Assembly: GCA_016987375.1 (NCBI GenBank)
Contig: PJRA01000011.1
Location: 440,911-504,910 of the forward strand
Direction: 5' to 3'
Length of the DNA: 64,000 bases
From: Brachionus koreanus
Lineage: Eukaryota > Rotifera > Eurotatoria > Ploima > Brachionidae
Part shown: positions 1-12,017 of the stretch, one piece after another
Position numbering within the stretch: position 1 is the stretch's first letter
Layout of the letters: every line of letters starts with the position of its first letter
Notes under the pieces: model-generated
The model's input: the letters and a program-made list of their open reading frames with translations, nothing else
Databases searched by the model: none
Told to the model about the DNA's origin: nothing
Translations under genes and position numbers: made by a program

Positions 1-163
1 TTATATACTATTCTAGTTAGTAGAAAATTCGTTTAATTTATTAATAAAAGCTTTATACAGTATCTTTTATGATTTAGACTAAACTAATTATTCCTTAACT
101 TATTAACATTTTTCCAATCAAAATAAAAATTTTCAAAATAAAAAACAAAAAAAGATTAATTAC

Positions 164-1349
164 CTAGATCAATTCCATCAAAATTGTAAAAACGTAAAAA
201 TCTAATAGCATGAGTAATAAAATTTTTTCTTGTTTGTTTTAACTTTACCATTGCACTGAATTCTTCGCTGGCCATACTTGATAAAAATATTAATAATTTT
301 TATTTAGAATAACAAAGAAAAAAAGTTAGTACTTCCAACCACCAATAGCTAACATAGTTTTAAGTTTAGGATTTTTGTATTTTAAATCATTGATTCTTTT
401 ATACATTTCTTCATCGTTTTCCTCAATGGTTCGAATTGTAAGCGTATTTTTATCTATGTAAGCAAATGCAAAAATAATGTGCGTACATAGGAATGGATCA
501 ACATTTTCAGGAAGAAATCGTGCTGAACCTGGCCTGTATTGACTCCAATTAGTAACATAGCATACTTTTTTATATTTGTATAATTGATCCAAATCGACAA
601 CAGGTTTTCGATTTTTATATTTTCGGTTTTTTTTTTTTGATTTTACTCTTGGTATATTTATATTCTCATTTCTATTCAGTTTTATTGGAACAACTATGTA
701 TGCATATTCATTTTGATCATTATTTGTCAAATCATAGCTGTCATTTGATGAGCGAAATTCTCTAATTTTTTCTGGAAAGTCTTTTGCAAATAAAGTTACT
801 AGTTTTTTTTCTGCGGGACGAAATTTCATCTTTTTGGTAACTTGAAATGAAACATTCATAGCATTTGTAGATGTATTGTATTTATTCACCATTTTTGTAT
901 CTAAATCTGATTGACACGGATGCCAAGGAAGCGACCAGACACACTTTTGGATTTTCTCATCAAAAATAAGACCACGAGCACATTTGAATATTTTGCTAGT
1001 TGAAGATTGCATATACGGATAGCATAGTTGGTAGTAACACGGTCCTGCATCGTTGATGCACATTAAACTCTTCGACTCAAATTCTTTATTCATAAAAAAA
1101 AACATTTAGTTTTTTCAAGAAGAAAAAGATAAAAATAAAATTAATAATAGATTCTTTTTAAAACTTATTAATCAATTTGTTTCAGTATTTAATCTAAGAA
1201 ATTAAAAAATGGTTGTAAGTGTCTAATTGAAAAATTTTCTCCAACTTACCAAGGTGCTTTTGAAGATAGAATGTGTTGAACTTATGTTGGGCTGCAGCAA
1301 AAATTAATAGATATACAAATATAGAGTATAATTCAAACAAGTGTTTCAT
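164..1349 (-). CDS. GH18 chitinase-family protein with N-terminal CBM14 (5' part; 3' end outside window)
   Basis: Three exons are visible: 1250-1349, 333-1083 and 164-276, joined by GT-AG introns whose phases agree. Exon 1 gives a signal peptide (MKHLFELYSIFVYLLIFAAA) and ends with a GTAAGT donor. Exon 2 carries six cysteines in a CBM14/peritrophin-A pattern (CINDAGPC ... KCARGLIFDEKIQKCVW ... PC), then a Lys-rich linker. It then enters the GH18 barrel (VCYVTNWSQYRPG, HIIFAFAYID, LAIGGW). Exon 3 continues with NFITHAIRFLRFYNFDGIDL, the beginning of the DGxDxDxE catalytic motif. A donor at 162-163 splits that motif, so the catalytic Glu lies beyond the left edge. The product is probably a secreted chitin hydrolase of cuticle, jaw, egg shell or gut. 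The N-terminal CBM14 is unusual, because this domain is more often C-terminal. Activity cannot be judged from this piece. The gene is divergent to its paralogue at 6306. Confidence 0.85.
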
Positions 1350-3563
1350 GCTACCTCAAAAATCTAATCTAAAATTTAAATGAAACATTTTTTAAATTAT
1401 TAGTTATCAATATGAAGCCTAAAAATTTTAAATTAATTTTGAGAAATGAAGGAAACTAAGTAAATATTTATACAAGGAAAATCAGGTATTAACTTAAGTA
1501 TTTTAATCAATTAATTAATTCAATTGTAAATACTTAAGAGCCTGGTATAGTAAATTGCTAACATCCATGTAAATTTTTTTGCTAAATCTCGAGTGCAAAT
1601 AGCTAATCTTTATGATCACTCTTAATAAATGAAAACTCGTCTTCTTGTCCATTTGATATTTTTGCTAAAACTTAAAAATTGATATTTAGAATTTTAATTA
1701 AGAAAGAATTGATTTAAAATTTTGAAAAGTACTAATCTTTTATATGCATCGCATGGACTTATTAAAGAGAATAATATTTTTTGTGAATTAAGCACTAAGC
1801 TAATCTTTGAATTTTATGTAATTCAAATGACTCAACAAGAAAATTTATTAATGAATAAGTTTCATTGTCACATATAAATAATTAGAGATTTATTAAATCT
1901 TCAACTTATTCAATTCATTTGATAAGTTTTAATATGAGAGTGTAAATCCAATAATTTTTTTTTTAATTAGATATTAAAAAAGTTTTTATCTAAATTTGTA
2001 TGTTTTGAAGATTAGTAAAAAATTGTATCGAAATTGTTTCAATCAAGTATTTTGAAACACAGCTCAAAAAAACATTATATAAATATTAAATCTCTTTAAA
2101 ATTTCATTCTTTCTTAGATTTACTTATTTTTTCGAAAACTTTAAATCTGAATTAAAAAGGTTTAGTTGCAGTATTACACTAAAAAATTTAGAGTAAAATT
2201 TTTCAAATCATTTTATTATTCTGTTACATGTTTTTTACTTTTTTAGATTGTTTAATTAGTTTTAAAACAATTTCAATTTAAAATTAATTATTTATTTATT
2301 TTTATTCCATTTTTCATATTAATAAAATTAAAAATTAACTTAACTTAAGGTAATTGAATATAAGATTATATACTGTTACTTTGGAGTTTTTTTTTCACAA
2401 AATATTTGGATTAAGTGCTGTTGAACTTAACAAAAACATTTGCTTTAGAATGTTTACTGTGAAAAGCAGATTTTGAAATGCATTAAACATGTCTTTGAGC
2501 TGTGACAAAACAAAAATAATTAATAGAACATGAGTGATTAATCAATAATTTTTTTTTTAAATAAACTATTTAATTTAGCCAATATCATGAAATTCAAATA
2601 ACCGAATCAGTTCGAATCACTTTAACTCGTTTGATTTCAAGAACAAATATTTATCTAGAGCATAAGATTCTAAATTAAAATAAAATATAAACAAGAATAA
2701 AGTTTTTAATAAATTTGTCCTAAATAAATGAAAACAAAAATAATCACAATATTAATGGTTATTTAAGATTTAAATATGTCTGAAATATTAGGAATTTTCA
2801 ATTTGATCGAAATCATTTTTTCATTGATATGAAGAAATTTTTTTTCATAAATTATTTTCTATTTGAAAAAAATTGAGTTTTGTGAAATTTGGTTGAAAAT
2901 AAAAAATAGAACAAAAATAGTGTTAAAAAAGCTTTTAATTTTTTTCTGAAGGCTTTTAGTAAGTTATGTAAGTGCAACAAAGTGTAACATATTTAGTCAA
3001 ATTTGTCCATAATTAAATAATGCTAAATTTGCAGAGTTTAACCAAATTGTTGATAATTAACTTTGAATTTTTCACCATGTTGCATTTAGAGAACTTGCTT
3101 TTGATTTAAAATTAATTGATTTAAATAAAAAAAAACTGTTTATTTAAAAAACAAACTTGATTTTATTGACTATCTAAACAACAGACATTTTATTTAAAAT
3201 GAAGCATAAATGGTGGCTGCAAATCTTATAAAAAGAAGAAGGCATAAATATTGATGTAAACATTACACTTACTTTACAATCTTATTGGCTTTTCAACTTA
3301 AGGAATCTCAAACTATCTTTAAATGTCATTTTTCTTATAGGTTTCGTTAATTTCGTTATTTTTCCTTGTACTTTCTCAAGATTTAACTATAAATTTTTAG
3401 ATATGAAAAATTAAGCTATTAAATTTTATCTTTCGAAAATATACTTCTTCAGTAATTTTTTTTTTCAAAAAATTCTTTAAAAATTTTTATTAATGAAAAT
3501 TTTTGAACACGATTATTGTTTATTTGATCATTAACTATATGTTACAAAAAAATAGCAAAAAAT

Positions 3564-4373
3564 GGCATCTTGAAGTTGATGATCAATTCAAAATATCATT
3601 TCAATTCAAATAGTGTATCTTTAGATTTTATAATTAATATTTAGTTTAATTTTAATGTAACATGGTTAACATGTTATGTAAATTTAAGAAATAAATAATT
3701 TTTGAAAAATATTTTCTTAACTTATTGATAGAATCAATTTTTAAAAATTTTTTGAGAAGTATATTTTGAATCTATTTCAAAAGTATTTGTAAACTAGCAT
3801 TTAGTATTTAATTTTAAAGCAAAATTCAAATAATTTTGAAATTAAAAGCTTAAAAACAAATCTTTCAAATAAAGAGCTAATACATTAAAAAATCTAAAAA
3901 TTGATAACTCGCCTAAGAATTTAAAAAATATATTTTTAAAAAATGACTCGAGAAATTCAGTTACAATTTAAGGAATAGTGCAAACCTGATTGAACCAATG
4001 GCAAAAACGAACAGTGGTGAAAAAACATTTGGATATTTTTACTCAAGATTGATTAATAGCTATGTGATCAAACGATCAATGCTGAAATTTGCAACAAGCT
4101 ATCAATTTATAATAATATCAANNNNNNNNNNNNNNNNNNNNNNNNNTATTAAATAATTTTATAAAACTAAATAAATGAAGTGTTAATCAGTCGATTACGA
4201 TAGGGGCACTAGCCTGTTGATTAACCTTGAAATTGAAAATTGATTAAAAAATCTAAAAATTGATCTTATCAATAAGTTAAGAAAATTTTTTTAAAAATTA
4301 TTTATTTCTTAAATTTACATAACATATTTGAATTGAAATGATATTTTGAATTGATCATCAACTTCAAGAAGCC
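3564..4373. repeat. Large inverted repeat flanking an assembly gap
   Basis: The arm at 3564-3755 is nearly the reverse complement of the arm at 4242-4373. The shared core is CTTGAAGTTGATGATCAATT on one side and its complement at 4347-4366. Matching then resumes through a ~45 bp AT-rich block beside TTCTTAACTTATTGATA. The left arm has an extra ~58 bp (about 3612-3670) that the right arm lacks. The spacer contains the N run at 4122-4146. This looks like a palindromic mobile element or a hairpin-forming repeat that defeated assembly. Confidence 0.75.
4122..4146. other. Assembly gap (25 N)
   Basis: A run of 25 undetermined bases lies in the loop of the inverted repeat described above. The true size of the missing sequence is unknown. 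Confidence 0.99.
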
Positions 4374-4890
4374 CAAAAAATACTTAAACCAATATATTGA
4401 AAAAATAGAAAGTTTACTGTTTTTTATTACAAAATGTTTTAAAAAATCTTACTGTTGTTATTTAAGTGTTTAAAAAATTAGTAAAGAAGACAATTTTTAA
4501 TTTAGTTTAATCAAGGACTATTTTAATACAAAAAATGATATTTTATGAAAATAAAAAATTCTTTTAATGATTCAAAAGAGTAAAATATTTCTATAAATAA
4601 TTTTTTTTTAATTAAACTTTACTCAAAATTTTAATTGATTATATTACTTGAAAAATTTAATAAATTTTAAAAGATTCAAAGATGAAAAAAATTAAGAAAA
4701 TTAACAAAAGTCTGTGGCGTCCCAGTTGAAGTTTTGGATTGAATTTTTTTAATTTTAAATATTTAACTTGAATGCTATCAATTTTATATAATTGAAAGCA
4801 CCACTTTCTGGAGCTAGCTCAAGTTTATTATAGCGCTTAGAAATTCGACCAAACAAATAATGTCACCTTTTTATCAAAACGTCCTTTTCA

Positions 4891-5090
4891 CGACTGGCTG
4901 AGTTGGTTGAGATGATTCTAACTACTTATTTCGATCATCATAATTTCAAAATATAAATCAATTTTTCATTAAAGGATCATTTGACAGTTAGCAAATACAG
5001 AGTTTGGAGTTTCTCTTAACAGCAGAACAATGCAGAGCGTTTTTATCGAGAATAGCTGGTCTAACTGAGGCTATCGTCTTCTGAAAGCAT
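4891..5090 (+). repeat. Possible decayed tRNA-derived SINE
   Basis: TGGCTGAGTTGG at 4895-4906 fits the RNA polymerase III A-box consensus TRGYNNANNNGG exactly. About 20 bp further on, TATTTCGATCATC is a weak B-box-like match. The next ~150 bp are richer in GC than the surroundings, as expected for a SINE body. No cloverleaf can be folded convincingly, so this is not called a tRNA gene. Confidence 0.3.
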
Positions 5091-6305
5091 GTATTATCAA
5101 TATTAAATTTTAAAAATATTTAGAACATAATTTATTTAGAAAATTATTTATTAATTTATTTATCTAGAAATAATTATTTATTTTATGAATTTAGAAAAAT
5201 ATTTAGAATATAATTTTGGTAATTTACAATTCTATATGAATTTAAATAAATGCAAAAAAACTAATTAATTTTGAAATTGAAGGGTTTAAAATAGTAATAT
5301 TTGAAGTAAAAATTATTTTTTAGTTTAAAAATAATAATGTCAGCTAATCTGAAATTGTGGTATTCTTAATTTATTTAATTAATTAAATTTTAAAAATAAC
5401 AATGATGCTAAAATTATAAATATCTAATCTTTTAAAAATTCAATATTTTCTCACTCAACATAAGAATTTGTTAATAGAATCTGCTTAATTTTGAATATTC
5501 ATATTTCATACATCAACATCGCATACTTAAAAAACTAATTGATTTAGTACTTAATTCATTTTATTTTGAAAATAAGCTTCAATGTTTAATTACTATTTTA
5601 AAAGTTTAATTCATTTTTTTTATTTTAATAGACACAGCAAGTTTACTTTAGAATTTTTTCGTGTTCTAGATCTAAATATTAATTCGCAAAATATTCTTAA
5701 GGATTAGATTTTATTTTATTTTTTCAAATTATCTTTCAAAAAACTTGCTCATAAATAATCTTTTTTTGTAAAGAATAAATTTTTATTTGTTTTTATTAAG
5801 TACTGATAAGGTTTTTTTGACCATGTAGAGAAAAGCCAACATTTATTACTGAACAATTAGCTATGATAAGTCTATGTTTGAACAAAAGGTACAAATAATC
5901 AAGTTTTTTCTTTGCCAAACAAGTAAAAAAAAGATTAAGAGTTTGCCTTATCTAATCCTTACCAAAATAGGTCTGTTCTTCGATGATTTTAAGTTTGCAT
6001 TAAAAAAATATTTACAAATAAAAATTAATCCCGATTTTTAACTAAACAAAAATAACAAGATCGAAAGACCGCTGTGTTTGTAAAACAACAGCGTCCTTTA
6101 TTTACTTATTTTGAACAAAATAGAAATCCTTTTTTTTTCCAATGTGATTAAACAAAGAGAAGTTTGGGACAAGCTTAAACTATTAAATCATTAAACTTAA
6201 TGTTTGCACTATTTTATTATTTGACAAAACTAAAAAACAAAAGATAAAAATTCAATTAAATATTTGCAAGTCTTTATTTCAAACTAAACTAAACGCTATT
6301 TAATA

Positions 6306-9300
6306 ATGATGATAAAACTAAAGAGACAAAACCACATGAATATCAGTAAACTTTTGTTTATTATTTTGTTGCCAATTGTTTTAACAAAAAGTAAAATAAA
6401 TTTATTTTAATTGACATATAATAAGCCTTTTTTAGGAAATTCGAAATTATGCCGTGACCCATTTAATTGTCAGATATTTACATCATGCGCTGATGGACAA
6501 GAAGATGTCGGAGAATGTTCAAATAATTCAGTTTTTAGTGAAGACTTTCAAAAATGTGTTCCAGCTGTTTCTATTGAAGATTTTCAGTGCATCATTTTGG
6601 CAAAATTTTTATCTGATCAAAAAAATAAGAAAAAATTTTCTTCTCTGGTTCATTCCCGGAAAAATAAAACCCAAAAGTCAGAGTCTGGTGAATACATAAT
6701 AGAAGACACTGCTGATGATGGCAACGCTTATAAGCGAATGTGTGTAGTTACAAATTGGTCTCAATTTCGGCCTGGTCGTGGAAGATTTAGCTTTGATTTC
6801 ATTGATGCCACACTTTGTAATCATGTTATTTACGCTTCAGTCAAAGTGGTCGAAGCCGATTACGACTATTATGATACGGAAGAATTTGAAATTCAAGCTG
6901 TTCAACATAATGAGATGGATTTGTATTATAAATTGAGAGCTTTAAAAAAACAGAATCCTTCTTTGAAACTAATTCTTAGAATAACGGATGAAAATGGTCG
7001 TATTTATTCAAAATTGTCCAAAAGTTTTGATACTAGATTGAATTTTTGCCGAAATCTTCTTGAATATATGGAAGATAATGGGTTTAATGGTGCTGAAATA
7101 GAATGGCGCTGGCCTGCAGGACCATCAGGCATTCCAGCTGACAAGGAAAACTTTATTCTCTTACTAAAAGTAATTTTTATTGCATTTTTTTTTCAAATTA
7201 TGATCAAACTAACGGGTGAGGCATAAGTAAATGCACAAAAATTAAAAGTGAATAACTCAAAAATTGAAAATGATATTAAGTTATGGTTTTTTTTACAAGG
7301 TAAAGAATTTATTTTTTAATAGAATTACGATTTTTAAATAAAGAAAAAACTCGAACGTTGCCGATTTTTCTGAGCTTTCCTTTGACACCCGCCATTAGCG
7401 ATTTCTCAAAATTTCAGTCGAATTGCTTCAGCTTCAACTCAATTCGGCTAATCAGCTGCTGTTCAGTTGAGGCTTGCTAGCCTCCCTCGTATGCTTTCTG
7501 ACTTAAACAACCCCAAAAATTTTCACTTGGACATGGTGGGTTGATGTCTTTGGTCACATAATTTACGTTTTCGTTCATCCATGTAATGCAGTCCCTTGAA
7601 TAGTGAGCAGATGCTAACTCAGGCCAAAAAACATAGTCAAAGTCTCGATGATACTTATTTATAAATGGAAGAAGTCGTTTATTCAAGCATTCGTCGATAT
7701 AGATATCGGAATTGATGGCAAACGACTTTGATAATCAAAAAAGAGGCTTAGACATACCTCGATCAGATATGTCTATCTAAACAAGCACTTTCTTTGGAAA
7801 CTTCTCTTTTCTAGCAAAGTGAACACTGTCCGGACAAGAAGACTTATTATTTGGGTAATATCCGGCATTTCCCGACATGTTGTCTCCAGAAAAAGAAAAG
7901 TATTTTTCGTCGTCTAAAAAAAGTGAACATGGTATGCGATATAGCATATTTAAAAGTTTTGCGCTCAAGTGCTTTGCTTTTTCAAACTGTACGACACTAT
8001 ATTTTGGCCTTTTTTCACGTTTTCGATATGATGTACCCATTTTTTTTTATTGTCGACCAACTGTTCTTTGGTGGACAGAAAATTTCCTAGCTAGACGTCT
8101 TTGACTCACTCAAGTTCGGTTATTGATCAATCTTTTCAGTTTTTTCTTCCTTGCAGCTGTCCAGGTGCTTAGACGACCTGTTCTCTTATTATCTTTTGTT
8201 GGCCCTCCATTTTGAATACGGTTGATTGTATTATATATGGTACTTCGAGAAATTCCTTGCTTGGTAAATGCGCGACATGGTCAGATTTTTTCATTTGTGA
8301 AATCATATTTTTGACTGCTTTTCGGAAATTCTCTCGTTGAGTCACAAAAAGTGGCATTTTAAAAAATTTTTTTTCCAATATTATAGCTAATGTTTAGTAG
8401 TTTAAATATAAATATATATTAGATCATTTTCCTAATCGGGAAAGTAAGCTTAACTTTTTTCTATTTACTTATCCGGTTATTAATATTCACTTGCAAACTA
8501 AATTTTTAATCAAGCATTTTTGAATTGTATTTTTAAATATTTTACATTATTACAAGTACAAGTTAGTTCATTAAAATTAATATTCAAGTAAATTATTGAT
8601 AAAAATATTTTAAAAGAAAAATTTTATCATATCAAAGACCAAGATTATGTTCATAATTTTAAGAAAAAAAATGAAATTAAATTAATGTTGTTGATCGATT
8701 TTTAAGACATGTCATAATTTTATTTATGATATGTCTTAATTTTAACCTGTAATCTTTGTAAAAGAACATCATTTAGTCATTATTTTGCATTATGCCATTA
8801 AATGACATGTCTTAAAAATTGAAAAATTACAGGCTCGGTTATCATTTCAAATGATTCATAAATTAAGCAGAAATAAATAATTTTTTTACTTTTCATTTCC
8901 AAACGTCAGCTGGTCTGCAAAAATTGGCAGCCGCTCAATACTGATTCAAATCTTTTCAGAAAGCTTTGAATTAAAAGATTTATTTTCAATATATGGAAAA
9001 AGTTCAGTTTTTTTTTTATTTTAGCAAATTAATGCTTAAAGTCTTAAAAAGATTCTAAAAAATATTTTATTATAAATTAAAATGTTTGTTATTTTTTTAA
9101 TAATTCATTGAAAAAGTTGAAAATTTTTTTATCGGAAAAATTAACATTAAAAAAGAAAATTTTTTTAAAATAAAAAATAAATACCCAAATCAGGTTAGCC
9201 ATTTTATGGTCGAACAAATTTTGGTTAAATAATATTTGGTTCTTAATTTGGTCTCCCAAAAAAAATAAATAAGCTGGCTATCCTATTAAAAAAAGATAAT

Positions 9301-12017
9301 TTTGCTATTAACAAAAAAAAATGATTAAGATAATCTCTAAACATTCAGATGTCATTATTAGACTCGATATGTAAAATCCTTTACTCGCTTAAGAAAGAAC
9401 ACTTAAAAATATCTTACAATCATTTTTATTTTGAATTCAAGATTAAAAACAATCCGAATATACATTTTTTCGTTTTATTAAGGCTTTAAAAAGATTCATT
9501 AATGTAAAAAATTTTATGTGGTTGTGTTTATTCTAAAATTTAAATATTCAAATATTTGAAAAAAAATAGCATCTATAATATATGGTTTAGAATCAAATCA
9601 ATTAAAATCTTTATTAAAGATAAATGAAAGAATTAATTTTATTTTGTTCAAAAATTAAAAAGTCTTAAAATTCTATTTTAATTCTATATTAAAATTTTGA
9701 TCTCAAAATTTAAAAAATTTAAAAATTTGTTTAGATAATTAAATTTAGGTCAAAATTTGGTCAACCAAAAACTGTATAGCCAAAAATTGGTTAACCTAAA
9801 TTGGCTAACCAGTTAACCGAGCTTAACCAACATCACTACCACGAATCTAATCTGATAGTCAGACTTTTCAAATATTTAGATAAGCAATTAATGTTAGAAT
9901 GACCATAACTGTATTGAAGTACTTTTTTAGATAAAAAAATTATTCACATTTCAATTTCTAGTTTCAAATAAATTTTTTTCTTCATTCGCTCCTTTCAGGA
10001 CCATAAAGATTAAAATCTGTTTGGAATGAATCATTGCTTTTGATTTCAAATCAAGACAATCATTTCCTTAAACCATTTATTTTCCCATTTCGGTGAGCTG
10101 TTTTGTATATAGACATCAACATTGACTTCTGTACACACCTTAAAGCTCTCAAATTGTTTTTAAATAAATAATTTTTTTATTAGGATTTGCGATTTAAATT
10201 TTCTTCCAAATACATAATTGGTATTATAATGTCACCATTAACCGAACGCATCCAATCATATAATCTCCTAGAGATAAACAACTTAGTTGACTATGTGAAT
10301 GTTGAAGCATTCGATTTTTATGGGCCTTGGAACAAAAAAACTGGACTGATGTCCCCATTAGGAAAAATGAATGAACAAATTTTACTTGAAACATACATGA
10401 ATATAGAAGGTACAGTTGGTTATTTGAAATCACTAGGGCTTTCGATGGATAAAATGGTTCTTGGCTTGGCTGCCTATTCTCGAAGCTTTACCCTGCAGCA
10501 TCCGATGGCAAATCGTATTAGTGATCTTACTTCGGGAAATGGTTTCAGTGGAAGCTTTACAAAAACAAATGGAATGCTGGCTTATTATGAGCTGTGTGAA
10601 GCAACTAAACATGGTAAATGGACCGAAAAATGGCATCCATTGGCTCAAGTGCCTTTCATGTATCATCAAACTGAATGGATATCTTATGAGAATAAAGAAA
10701 GTTTAGCTAAAAAAGTAAAATTAAACTTTTTTAGTTATTTTTTAAAAATATAAAATTTATTAGATAGAATTTGTGAAAACAAATAATCTTGGTGGAGCAT
10801 GTGTTTATTCAATTGATTTAGATGACTTTAGAGGCTTATTTTGTAAACAAGGTTCGTATCCTTTCTTAAAAATGTCACTTGGTTTGTTGGCAACATGGCA
10901 TCGCAAACCGAATAAAGAGTCAATAGAAATAAATCCATCTAAAGATATTTTGAATAATACAAATAATACAGAGCCCAAATTTAGGACTAAAATCTCAATT
11001 TGGAATGAATCAAGATCTAAAATGTTAAAAAAAATGACTTCATCCTGGAATTCAGAATCAAATGAAGAAAGAACTGAAAAGTTAAGCGAGTCACAGCCAA
11101 GAATTTCTTATATTTTGGTAACGCCAAAAGCAATTGAAAAAAAATCCAATACTGACAAGAGAGAAAGTGATAAAGCTGAAAATAATGTTCAAGTAATTAA
11201 AAAAAAAACTGAGAAATTGGCACAAAAAGAAAATCAAGCGCCTGTTAAAGAATTTTCTCCACTGATAGATGGCTCAAAAAACAGACCGATTATTTCTATT
11301 TTGAATACATATACATCTAAAGAAAAAGAAGAAAAAATATTTCAGCCAGTAGCTTTAAAATTGATATCAAAACAACATTCTGAAGATAATTTATTTTTCG
11401 AAAAGCGCATTCAAAATAAGGATATAGAAAAAAAAATGTTTAAAATGAATTTGATCGACAAATGTGATGGAAGAGTAAATGGGATTTATCGGGAAGAAAA
11501 TGACTGCAGTTCATTTTATGTTTGTGAAAAAGAATCTCAGATAAAACTTCATGAGTTTCGCTGTCCGGAGGGCCTAATTTTTAGTATGCGTGATTGTACT
11601 TGTGATTGGCCACGAATAGAATCACCTTGTGTTATTCCGCTTCAAGAAACTCTTTGTAAATCAAGTGATACCACAAGAATTAAAGAGAATTTGAATTTTT
11701 CTACCAAAGTCAACACAACAATGAAGCCAATTACAAAACCACTAACAAATCCTTCAATGATTTCAAACCATGTAACACAAACTTATTCAAATAATGAAAT
11801 TTTTACATGTACGAACAAGCAGCAAGGTACATATCCAGATCCGTACGACTGTACTAAATTTTATTACTGCCAGCCAATGTCGAATAATATCAAGACAGTA
11901 ACTCATGAGTTTAAATGTCCTCACGGTCTCCATTTTAATGTAAATATTTGTAGATGTGACTGGCCATTAAATAACAAGTGTAAAATACCTAATCATATTA
12001 CTTATCCTTGTTGGTAG
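6306..12017 (+). CDS. Chitinase-like GH18 protein with three CBM14 domains; catalytic motif degenerate
   Basis: Four exons: 6306-6390 (signal peptide), 6436-7169, 10184-10714 and 10764-12017. They give 867 residues, with all phases matching. In order these are a signal peptide, CBM14 (about residues 34-80), a GH18 barrel (about 136-500), a Ser/Lys-rich linker, and two more CBM14 domains (about 682-741 and 800-867). The barrel is recognisable (MCVVTNWSQFRPG, VDYVNVEAFDFYGPWN, GGACVYSIDLDDFRG). However, the DGxDxDxE motif reads NGAEIEWRW (246-254), with Arg253 where the proton-donor Glu should be. The IGGW strand motif is lost, and the Trp of MVWSLDLDDF is Tyr. It is therefore probably a secreted chitin-binding lectin without hydrolase activity, as in imaginal disc growth factors. 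The start is one of two tandem ATGs at 6306 or 6309. Intron 2 is 3 kb and holds a dead mariner. Confidence 0.88.
7226..8469 (-). mobile_element. Decayed Tc1/mariner-family element in a chitinase-like gene intron
   Basis: The ends read AGTAAAT at 7226 and its complement ATTTACT at 8463-8469. Each is preceded or followed by TA, the target dinucleotide of this superfamily. The similarity inside the termini extends imperfectly for about 50 bp. The span is 1244 bp, the normal size for the group. The broken transposase runs on the minus strand, opposite to the host gene. Confidence 0.8.
7330..8378 (-). pseudogene. Transposase pseudogene, Tc1/mariner family
   Basis: Reading the minus strand from 8378, fragments of one transposase appear in different frames. 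First come an N-terminal part and a helix-turn-helix-like RTGRLSTWTAARKKKLKRL, then LFLDDEKYFSFSGDNMSGN with the first catalytic Asp. FWPELASAHYS follows, where family members usually have WPDLAS, so the second Asp appears replaced by Glu. Then come PSENFWG and KAYEGG. After GG the expected Trp codon is TAG, and the remaining C-terminus reads on recognisably to about 7330. At least two frameshifts and several stops make it non-functional. Confidence 0.85.
8699..8818. repeat. Short palindromic repeat (hairpin-like)
   Basis: TTTTTAAGACATGTCAT at 8699-8715 has its perfect inverted copy at 8802-8818. A third, diverged copy (ATGATATGTCTTAA) lies at about 8727-8740, and a CCTGTAAT/ATTACAGG pair lies just inside and just outside the arms. 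This is probably a small MITE remnant in the same 3 kb intron as the mariner. Confidence 0.55.
8819..10183. other. Rest of the chitinase-like gene's long intron
   Basis: AT-rich and without exons. Several copies of a GGTTAACC/GGTTAGCC-type motif cluster at about 9190-9250 and 9740-9830, partly in inverted orientation. This suggests another worn repeat element. The acceptor at 10182-10183 closes the intron. Confidence 0.45.

Larger units (their letters stand above)
1350..6305. other. Intergenic spacer between divergent GH18 genes
   Basis: About 5 kb of AT-rich DNA with no convincing exon on either strand. It should contain the promoters of both chitinase-family genes. It holds a 25-base N gap, a large inverted repeat around that gap, and a somewhat GC-richer stretch with a tRNA-like A box, all listed separately. 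I see nothing else. Confidence 0.6.

Noticed and set aside
4895..4965. Functional tRNA gene
   Set aside because: Only the A box is convincing. The acceptor and T stems do not pair, so it is listed as a possible SINE.
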